Source of the DNA: Phycisphaerales bacterium
Lineage (GTDB): Bacteria; Planctomycetota; Phycisphaerae; Phycisphaerales; UBA1924
Reading direction: 5' to 3'
Assembly (NCBI GenBank): GCA_016764015.1
Contig: JAESSR010000275.1
Span: 1-9,031 of the forward strand
Length of the DNA stretch: 9,031 nt
The first letter of the stretch is position 1, and each line of letters opens with the position of its first letter. The notes beneath the pieces were generated by a model. It made no database searches and had not been told where the DNA came from. It worked only from the letters and a program-made list of their open reading frames with translations. Positions 1 through 5,193 of the stretch are shown piece by piece. Both the position numbers and the translations under genes were made by a program.

Positions 1-186
1 GGATTCATCGAGTTCGATGATGATCTGGTCTGCAATTTCTCGGCGGTGTATTTCGATTTCCCTTGGGAAGTCGAATGCGATGCGAACTCGTTCGCCTTTG
101 ACTGATGCGATGCGAACAACGCCGATCGGATTCTTTGGGTCTCCGATGACGACTTCTTCGCCTTCTCTTCTTGTGATTACCAGCAT
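1..186 (-). CDS. csrA: Carbon storage regulator CsrA (3' end off the window)
   Basis: CsrA is a small homodimeric RNA-binding protein that binds GGA motifs in mRNA leaders and controls translation and stability; in many bacteria it links carbon metabolism, motility and biofilm. The leftward frame from the ATG at 186 gives 62 residues without a stop before the window ends. It starts MLVITRREGEEVVIGD, continues with VRIASVKGERVRIAFD, and has PREIEIHRREI, matching the whole CsrA fold. H47-R48 correspond to the RNA-contacting HR of the family. The usual length is 60-75 residues, so little is missing. The start is well supported: GGAG (complement of 193-196) lies 6 nt upstream. A slightly longer overlapping frame starting at the ATG at 190 is arginine-rich nonsense. 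Neighbour nfu is on the same strand 176 nt upstream, but csrA appears to have its own promoter. The identification is secure. Confidence 0.95.
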   Translation of the reverse strand, partial: MLVITRREGEEVVIGDPKNPIGVVRIASVKGERVRIAFDFPREIEIHRREIADQIIIELDES

Positions 187-226
187 CCATTGCTCCAAAC
201 TACTCTTGCGCCTTCGTTGGCTCGTG

Positions 227-241
227 TACTCACGGTGAGTA
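227..241. promoter_or_regulatory. Palindrome over the csrA -10 and start point (possible operator)
   Basis: TACTCAC (227-233) and GTGAGTA (235-241) form a perfect 7-bp inverted repeat around a single central base. It overlaps the -10 hexamer and the expected transcription start of csrA. The geometry suits a dimeric repressor site. It could also form a small RNA hairpin at the 5' end of the message, or be chance. Confidence 0.35.
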
Positions 242-266
242 TACCACGGAGAGGGGGGATAGCCAA
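238..266 (-). promoter_or_regulatory. Candidate sigma70-like promoter of csrA
   Basis: Read leftward, TTGGCT (complement of 261-266) is the -35 element and TATACT (complement of 238-243) the -10. The spacer is exactly 17 nt, and a TGG just before the -10 gives an extended -10. The predicted transcript starts near 231, leaving a leader of about 45 nt before the csrA ATG. This is a consensus match by eye, with no experimental support. Confidence 0.5.
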
Positions 267-362
267 GGAATAAGTTGCAACTCGTGGAATGGGCAGCAAT
301 TACGGGCAAAATACCGATTGTTGAGATGTACGAGCGTGGAAAATGAGCCCAATGAGCGTTAT

Positions 363-614
363 TTAGCGTTCGGAGATTGCTTCGACAGCGGTCACTTCGG
401 GGATTCTGTCTTTGAGGTTGCGTTCGATGCCGATGCGGAGGGTCATGTCTGAGGATGGGCAGCCTACGCATGCGCCGTGCATTTTGATTTTTACGACGCC
501 TGCGGTCGTCACTTCGACGAGTTCGATATCGCCTCCATCCTCTTGGACGGCTGGGCGAATGCGGTCGATGACGAAAGCGACGCGTTCAAAGAGTGTTTGT
601 GTAGTTTCAGACAT
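363..614 (-). CDS. nfu: NifU C-terminal-domain (Nfu-type) Fe-S cluster scaffold/carrier
   Basis: This 83-residue protein consists only of a NifU C-terminal domain, the module that binds a [4Fe-4S] cluster between two subunits and delivers it to apo-proteins. The family pattern is complete: a helical start (VIDRIRPAVQEDGGDIELVEV), the turn G-V-V-K-I-K-M, and the cluster motif GACVGCPSS with C49 and C52 as ligands. It ends with the LRIGIERNLKDRIPEV helix. The domain normally spans about 70-80 residues, so this is the stand-alone form and not a fragment of full NifU or of an NfuA with an A-type N-terminus. It starts at the ATG at 614, with GGAG (complement of 626-629) 11 nt upstream, and ends in TAA. 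No other Fe-S assembly genes (isc, suf) are in the window. The exact symbol is uncertain because stand-alone versions are named inconsistently. Confidence 0.92.
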   Translation of the reverse strand: MSETTQTLFERVAFVIDRIRPAVQEDGGDIELVEVTTAGVVKIKMHGACVGCPSSDMTLRIGIERNLKDRIPEVTAVEAISER

Positions 615-659
615 AATATTTCGTACTCCATCGACAGATGATCCGCCGATCCGACTGTG

Positions 660-688
660 ATTCTAGATTGTAGGCATTGAGGGTTCAA
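660..688 (-). promoter_or_regulatory. Candidate sigma70-like promoter of nfu
   Basis: Read leftward, TTGAAC (complement of 683-688) and TAGAAT (complement of 660-665) are separated by exactly 17 nt. The start point would be near 653, giving a leader of about 38 nt before the nfu ATG. A second -10-like TACAAT lies at 667-672 but has no -35 partner. The 615-834 gap between nfu and the lipoprotein gene otherwise shows nothing gene-like. Confidence 0.4.
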
Positions 689-780
689 CTCGATGGGGTG
701 TTGGAAGCGATGTGATCTGAAAGAAATCATTGGGGGGTCGTGGCTCTGGTGTGCGAAAGCTGGGGATAGTCACTACACTG

Positions 781-809
781 TTGTCAATGAATGACCACAC
801 GACTCAAAT
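781..809 (+). promoter_or_regulatory. Candidate promoter of the lipoprotein gene
   Basis: TTGTCA (781-786) and TCAAAT (804-809) are 17 nt apart. The -35 matches five of six consensus bases and the -10 matches four. Transcription would begin near 816. That is downstream of the upstream in-frame candidate starts (TTG 730, ATG 787) and just before the ATG at 835, so it agrees with 835 as the true start. The evidence is weak. Confidence 0.3.
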
Positions 810-834
810 TTCGGCGTTCTCTCCTAAGAAGATC

Positions 835-2388
835 ATGGGCACTCGTAAATCCTGTATAACAAGCAAGCTGGCGATGATGGTCATCGGGCTTGGATTTGTG
901 CTTGCCTGTACGGGATGCTCAACGAGCAATGCCTTTACCCCGACCGGCAATCCGCTGTTGGATTTGAGGAATCCGGAGTTGCTTGAGCGGGATCGGGTGC
1001 AGGCTGCAGAGCAGGCGTGGGATGAGGTTGAGCGGGGCGTGCGGGTTCGTGAACGGACACGCAAGGCGCTCAAGAACTTGGCGTGGTCGAACGCAACGAC
1101 ACCGACATTGCGATTGACAGTGCTTGAACTCCTGATGTCGGATGTGTCCGTTGAAGGCAGCGAAGATTCGCGTGCGATGGCGAGATTGTTGTTGCCTACG
1201 GAGCGATCACCGGATGCTGTGCGGATTATGGCGCAGCGGGCGGTTGACAGCGGCTGGACGGAGATGGTGCCTGCGCTGGTGCGTAGCTATGCACGAGTGA
1301 ATCCCAATGTGCCCGATGCCAAGCGCATCGAGCGAGCAGCGCTTGAGGCGTTGGTGCCCAATACCGACATTGATCGGATTGTGTTTGAGGTGTTTCTGAA
1401 TCCTTCGCAGGGATTGGGTGATGCACGCGAGCAGGCGGTTTTGCGATTGAGCCAACGGACGCGAGATGATGCGTGGGGGTTGATCTCTCGGCTCGATCCT
1501 TCTGGTGTGGTGCGGCGTATGGTGATTGATTCGCCGATCGCTCTTGATGCCGAGTCGTCATCGCGGGAGATGATTCAAGATTTGCGGGCGGCCATTACTG
1601 AGTTGGGCATTGTTCCGGACACGGCGATGGAAATTCAGTGGCTGACCAATCTCCGGCGTCATCCCGATAAGCGGAATCAAAGGCTTAACACGCAGTGGTG
1701 GAACCAGACAGCACAGGTGGTCGCCGGGCTTGGAGTCCAACAGCGAGACGGGCTGGCGATTCGTCATCTGGAGCCGATCCGGTGGGCGAGTGTCAATCGC
1801 CCGGCTTGGTTGTCGCTCGATCGGGATGCGCTCTATGGGGTTGCTTCGGAACGATTAGGCAGGCGGACGCACCACAAACGCAAAAGCCAGAAGGGTGAGA
1901 ATCGTCGGCTTGAACGATTACGGGATTGGGATGCGTACCTTGGGTGGGGCGATCTATTGACGATCCTTGTGGTTGATGACGCGCTCGCCCAACGATCGGT
2001 GGTTGATCAGGTTTTCCAGCAGCGAACACTCGACAAGAAAGATACCACCACCGAGTATGGCGGGGTGATTGAGTACGATGCTGAAACAGGATATCGTGCG
2101 GTGCTCTACCGTCCTCGCTCGCGGGATCGAGTGAATGACAAACGATTCGTCGCTTCTGATGACATGTTCCGATTCTCGGATCGCTCGTTGATTCATTATC
2201 ACCTGCATGCCAATAAGCGCAACAACAACAAGTTTGCGGGCCCTTCGCTTGCGGATTTGATTAATGCCGGGCAATCGGGGCGGACAAATCTTGTGTTTAC
2301 ATCGCTTGGGAAAGATGATCTCAATGTGGATGTGTATTTCCCCAATGGCGTAGTCATTGATCTTGGGCAGATTATTCAAGAGAAATGA
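835..2388 (+). CDS. Large lipoprotein of unknown function with C-terminal JAMM-like domain
   Basis: I do not recognise a named family. From the ATG at 835 the product is 517 residues. It begins with a signal peptide: a basic start (MGTRKS, K11), a hydrophobic stretch LAMMVIGLGFVLA, then C25 and C28, either of which could be the lipidated cysteine. This suggests a membrane-anchored lipoprotein. Residues of roughly 40-270 are helix-rich and repeat-like, possibly HEAT-like. About 345-360 is very basic (RRTHHKRKSQK). The last ~115 residues carry E407, then H456-x-H458 and PS471-x-x-D474, which is the order and approximate spacing of a JAMM/MPN zinc site, so an isopeptidase- or peptidase-type domain is possible. 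In-frame TTG (730) and ATG (787) would lengthen the N-terminus by 35 or 16 residues. Position 835 is preferred because it puts the signal peptide at the true N-terminus. The gene stands alone and ends before an intrinsic terminator. Confidence 0.75.
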   Translation: MGTRKSCITSKLAMMVIGLGFVLACTGCSTSNAFTPTGNPLLDLRNPELLERDRVQAAEQAWDEVERGVRVRERTRKALKNLAWSNATTPTLRLTVLELLMSDVSVEGSEDSRAMARLLLPTERSPDAVRIMAQRAVDSGWTEMVPALVRSYARVNPNVPDAKRIERAALEALVPNTDIDRIVFEVFLNPSQGLGDAREQAVLRLSQRTRDDAWGLISRLDPSGVVRRMVIDSPIALDAESSSREMIQDLRAAITELGIVPDTAMEIQWLTNLRRHPDKRNQRLNTQWWNQTAQVVAGLGVQQRDGLAIRHLEPIRWASVNRPAWLSLDRDALYGVASERLGRRTHHKRKSQKGENRRLERLRDWDAYLGWGDLLTILVVDDALAQRSVVDQVFQQRTLDKKDTTTEYGGVIEYDAETGYRAVLYRPRSRDRVNDKRFVASDDMFRFSDRSLIHYHLHANKRNNNKFAGPSLADLINAGQSGRTNLVFTSLGKDDLNVDVYFPNGVVIDLGQIIQEK

Positions 2389-2452
2389 TCGCGATTGCGC
2401 ATGAATCTTGAGAAGCGAACATGCCCTATCGGGTTTAAACTGTGATTGAAGA

Positions 2453-2485
2453 AAAATGCCCTTTCTATGGCTGGAAGGGCGTTTT
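2453..2485 (+). terminator. Intrinsic terminator after the lipoprotein gene
   Basis: GCCCTTTC (2458-2465) pairs with GGAAGGGC (2473-2480) around the 7-nt loop TATGGCT. AAAA (2453-2456) before the stem pairs with TTTT (2482-2485) after it, through a T-G wobble. A GC-rich stem followed by TTTT is a classical Rho-independent terminator, 65 nt past the lipoprotein stop. The preceding A run means it could also work leftward. It covers the in-frame TTG (2446) and ATG (2467), which makes them poor starts for the next gene. Confidence 0.7.
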
Positions 2486-2505
2486 GTGTGTCCATACACT
2501 CGCCT

Positions 2506-3252
2506 GTGAAACTTACCCAAACAGAACAACGCGTCGCTGATGTCATTGCTCAAAGAAGCGAGGCTTTGCTTGAAGATCTTCGGCTGCATGTTGAAACACC
2601 GACCGGTGGCAACAATGAAAGCGCTATTGAAGAGACGCGTGAACGCTTTGAGCAACGGCTCGAAGCGTTGGGCGCTTCGACACATCGGGTTGTGGGGGAC
2701 TCAAAACCTGATTGGTTGCTCGGTGGTGAATCGGGTGCGTATGTGCCGACAACATCGGTGTGCCAACGGCTCAATGGCGCAACGAGCGGGCGTGTGATGA
2801 TCGCAGGGCATCTTGATACTGTTCATGATCCTGATGGGGATTTTAAGAAGCTTTCGATCGCTCCCGATGGGAAGACTGCTCTTGGGCCGGGCTGCGTGGA
2901 TATGAAGGGTGGGCTGGTCATCGCGATCGCTGCACTTGAAGCGCTCGAAGAGTGTGGCGTGGCCGCGAACTGGACCTTCACGATGAACGGTGATGAGGAA
3001 ACCGGGACTTATCATTCTGAAAAAGCCCTCAAAGACCAGGCCAAGCTCCATGACTTTGGGCTCGCCCTTGAGCCTGCGTTGCCCGGTGGCGAGCTCGCGA
3101 TTGAGCGCATGGGCTCTGGTCAGTTCATGATCGAGACCATCGGCAAGAGCGCTCATGTTGGGCGAGCGTTTACCGAGGGTCGATCGGCGGTTGTCGAGCT
3201 TGCCCGGTGTATCACCGAGTCGGCTAAGTTCCCGGAGCCTGAGCGGGGCTAG
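2506..3252 (+). CDS. M20 peptidase/deacylase, N-terminal part (before the TAG)
   Basis: This is what an ordinary ribosome would make: 248 residues from the GTG at 2506 (an in-frame TTG at 2446 would add 20). It holds the first part of the catalytic domain, with H102, D104, D132, E164, E165 and E189, and about a third of the dimerisation domain. It lacks the C-terminal metal-ligand histidine and the rest of the catalytic domain, so on its own it should be inactive. Confidence 0.6.
   Translation: MKLTQTEQRVADVIAQRSEALLEDLRLHVETPTGGNNESAIEETRERFEQRLEALGASTHRVVGDSKPDWLLGGESGAYVPTTSVCQRLNGATSGRVMIAGHLDTVHDPDGDFKKLSIAPDGKTALGPGCVDMKGGLVIAIAALEALEECGVAANWTFTMNGDEETGTYHSEKALKDQAKLHDFGLALEPALPGGELAIERMGSGQFMIETIGKSAHVGRAFTEGRSAVVELARCITESAKFPEPERG
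3250..3252 (+). other. In-frame amber codon inside the M20 gene
   Basis: The TAG interrupts a continuous reading frame. Codons on both sides translate into family-typical sequence (EPERG before; ILNIGPLKGG after). The same gene also ends with TAG (3721-3723), while other genes here use TAA or TGA, so TAG functions as an ordinary stop in this genome as far as can be seen. Confidence 0.85.
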
Positions 3253-3297
3253 ATACTCAATATCGGACCACTCAAGGGTGGGGTTGCGACGAACGCG

Positions 3298-3723
3298 GTG
3301 CCTGATTCTGCGATGGCTTGGGGGAATGTACGGTTCGCGGATAACACGATCGCCGATGAGTTAGCGGTGCAGCTTGATACTTTACAAACCGATGCTGGAG
3401 CAGTTCCGGGCGTGATCGTTCGGCGGAGTTTTAACCGCCCGGCGAAGCCTTTGATCCCGGCGGTCGAAGCGCTTGGTTTACGGGCGCGTGCGGTTGCTGA
3501 GGCTTTGGGGCAGAAGTTGCCGTTCGCGTCGACCGGCGGGGTGTGCGATGGCAATGTGCTGCAAAGCGCAGGATTGCCCACGATTGATACACTTGGTGTT
3601 CGCGGGGGTGGATTGCACACGCCGGATGAATGGATTGATTTAACGAGTCTTGTTGAACGCTGTCAGTTGCTTGCGATTTTGGTCGCGAGATTGTCTGCAG
3701 GCGGTTCCGAGGATAACAGGTAG
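3298..3723 (+). CDS. M20 peptidase/deacylase, C-terminal part (after the TAG)
   Basis: The in-frame GTG at 3298 is the first usual start codon after the TAG and would give 141 residues, in the same frame as the N-terminal part. It holds the end of the dimerisation domain and the C-terminal catalytic segment (STGGVCDGN, GVRGGGLHTPDEW) with the last metal-ligand histidine. There is no ribosome-binding site before it, and the protein begins mid-domain at VPDSAMAWG. I read it as the tail of the broken gene and not as a separate one. The homologous sequence actually resumes at 3253. Confidence 0.5.
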   Translation: MPDSAMAWGNVRFADNTIADELAVQLDTLQTDAGAVPGVIVRRSFNRPAKPLIPAVEALGLRARAVAEALGQKLPFASTGGVCDGNVLQSAGLPTIDTLGVRGGGLHTPDEWIDLTSLVERCQLLAILVARLSAGGSEDNR

Positions 3724-3744
3724 TTTGATAGACAGGAGTTTGAC

Positions 3745-5193
3745 ATGACATCGACCACGACCAAAGGCACCGTCGGCGACGGGTTGCTTCACGATGAGAA
3801 TATCCACGCAGCCTTCGACACGATTGTTGAAAAGGTTGGCGAATATTCAGCACAGATCACCGATGTGCGTGAGCCAACCGCAGAGATCGCAACGGACTTT
3901 AAGCAGATGCTTGCAGATGCGGCGAAGATCAAGGGTCGTCCTTTGATGTATCCGAGTATTTCTTCGGGTGTCGGCAATGGGGCGCTCGTAGAGATGGCGG
4001 ATGGGTCGGTCAAATGGGATATGCTCATTGGGATCGGTGTGCATTTCTTAGGGCATTCGAACCCGAAGGTGATCAAAGCCCAGCTTGACGCTTCGTTGCT
4101 TGATACGACCAAGCATGGGAATCTACAGACTTCGTACGATGCGGTCACCTTTGGTGAGCGGCTCATTGAGCACGCATCGAAGAACTCAAACCTTGCCCAT
4201 GCGTTCATTACGACTTCGGGCGCGATGGCCAATGAGAGTGCGCTTAAGGTGTGCTACCAGAAGCATGCGCCGGCGAGCCGGGTGCTTGCCTTTGAGAACT
4301 GCTTCATGGGGCGATCAGTGACGATGGCTCAGATCGGTGATAGCGCGGGCGGTCGCCAGGGTGTGCCTTTGACGACGCTGGTTGATTATGTGCCATTCTG
4401 GAACAAAGATCGTGCCGACGAGATGGGCGGGGCGACGAAGTTTATTGATTACACGATCAGTCGACTCGAACGATACCACACGCGTTATGCGGGTCAGATT
4501 TCGACCTTCATCTTTGAGCTCGTTCAGGGCGAAGGTGGGTTCAATGTCTCGAACCCAGATTACCTCAAGGCGTTGATGGAGTTCTGCAAGGCGCATGGAA
4601 TTGCGGTGTGGGCCGATGAAATCCAAACATTTGGGCGCACCGAGCAGATGTTTGCGTATGAGTATTACAACCTCGGCGAGTTTATTGATGTGTGTACTGT
4701 TGGCAAGATGACGCAGGCGTGCGCGACCATGTACACCGAAGAATACAACCCAAAGCCCGGGCTATTGTCGGGGACATTTACTGGGGCGACGGTCGATTTT
4801 ACGGTTGGCAATGTGCTGCTTGATGAACTATCCGCCGGCGGGAACTACGGGCCGAATGGGAAGTTTGCGGCTCATCATGCAGAGTTCAGCAGGCAGGTTG
4901 ATTTGCTTGTGGCGAAGCATCCGGATTGGTTCCCAGAAACCGCAGGGATCGAAGGCTTTGCAGGTGGTTTGGGTGGCATGATGCGATTCACACCCTTCGG
5001 TGGCGATAAAGCCAAGGTTGGTGCAGTGTGCCGGGAAGCGTACAACCAAGGTGTGATTTGTTTCTATTGTGGGCACGGCCCGTTCCATGTTCGGATGTTG
5101 CCGCCGTTGCCAGTCATGAAGATGGAAGATTGGGCACGCGTGTTTGAGTGTATGGAACGAGCACTCGCCAAAGTCGCAGCGAGGAGTTCTTAA
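3745..5193 (+). CDS. Class III PLP-dependent aminotransferase (AstC/ArgD-like)
   Basis: This 482-residue fold-type I aminotransferase belongs to the class III family (ornithine, acetylornithine, succinylornithine, lysine and GABA aminotransferases). Visible landmarks are TTSGAMANESALK (PLP phosphate loop, about 156-168), WADEIQTFGRT with D291 contacting the PLP ring nitrogen, VGKM with K321 as the Schiff-base lysine, and GTFTGAT near 342-348. It is longer than most family members because of about 60 extra N-terminal residues before the usual GNGALVEMADG strand. Start ATG 3745 has AGGAG (3734-3738) 6 nt upstream. It follows the M20 gene by 21 nt and overlaps astA by one base, so translation is probably coupled. 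In this company the likely role is transamination of N2-succinylornithine to the semialdehyde (AstC role), but ornithine, lysine or acetylornithine as substrate cannot be excluded from sequence. Confidence 0.88.
   Translation: MTSTTTKGTVGDGLLHDENIHAAFDTIVEKVGEYSAQITDVREPTAEIATDFKQMLADAAKIKGRPLMYPSISSGVGNGALVEMADGSVKWDMLIGIGVHFLGHSNPKVIKAQLDASLLDTTKHGNLQTSYDAVTFGERLIEHASKNSNLAHAFITTSGAMANESALKVCYQKHAPASRVLAFENCFMGRSVTMAQIGDSAGGRQGVPLTTLVDYVPFWNKDRADEMGGATKFIDYTISRLERYHTRYAGQISTFIFELVQGEGGFNVSNPDYLKALMEFCKAHGIAVWADEIQTFGRTEQMFAYEYYNLGEFIDVCTVGKMTQACATMYTEEYNPKPGLLSGTFTGATVDFTVGNVLLDELSAGGNYGPNGKFAAHHAEFSRQVDLLVAKHPDWFPETAGIEGFAGGLGGMMRFTPFGGDKAKVGAVCREAYNQGVICFYCGHGPFHVRMLPPLPVMKMEDWARVFECMERALAKVAARSS
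5181..5186 (+). promoter_or_regulatory. Ribosome-binding site deciding the astA start
   Basis: GAGGAG sits 6 nt before the ATG at 5193, inside the last codons of the aminotransferase gene. It selects 5193 over the in-frame upstream ATG at 5148. The junction TAATG shares one base between stop and start, typical of translational coupling. Confidence 0.75.

Larger units (their letters stand above)
2506..3723 (+). pseudogene. M20-family metallopeptidase/deacylase split by an in-frame TAG
   Basis: Read through one TAG (3250-3252), this frame encodes a 405-codon M20-type zinc amidohydrolase (the family of ArgE, DapE, carboxypeptidase G2 and aminoacylases), a normal length. All family landmarks are present: AGHLDT (H102, D104), CVDMKGG (bridging D132), DEETGT (E164 base, E165), LEPA (E189), SAHVG (H217, dimerisation domain), and GGGLHTPDEW (H371). 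The TAG, codon 249, falls in the dimerisation domain just before a segment reading LNIGPLKGGVATNAVP. That segment is normal for the family, so there is no frameshift and only one codon is wrong. One base change (for example TTG to TAG) explains it. The options are a recent pseudogene, a sequencing or assembly error, or readthrough. It lies 21 nt before the aminotransferase gene, so it heads a succinyl-arginine operon and may be the desuccinylase. A GTG start at 2506 is preferred because earlier starts lie in the terminator. Confidence 0.8.

Noticed and set aside
5..190. Arginine-rich 61-codon frame overlapping csrA on the same strand
   Set aside because: It starts at the ATG 4 nt before the csrA ATG in another frame. 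The csrA frame matches the whole CsrA family; this one matches nothing and is closed only by chance.
187..362. Search for a small RNA or further gene between csrA and nfu
   Set aside because: Apart from the csrA promoter and palindrome only short direct repeats (GCTCATT twice near 335-358 on the minus strand) were seen, with no convincing hairpin-plus-T-run or open frame.
1954..2685. A 243-codon open frame on the minus strand opposite the end of the lipoprotein gene and the start of the M20 gene
   Set aside because: It runs through the terminator hairpin and overlaps two genes whose plus-strand products make better sense. Its composition (many H, R, S, I) is typical of an antisense shadow.
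3250..3252. TAG as a pyrrolysine or reassigned codon
   Set aside because: The same gene ends in TAG, no pyl genes are visible, and M20 proteins do not need a special residue at this dimerisation-domain position. It is kept only as a remote option.
3298..3723. The C-terminal M20 fragment as an independent gene
   Set aside because: It begins mid-domain, has no ribosome-binding site, and shares the frame of the upstream part. Family sequence resumes at 3253, before any start codon.
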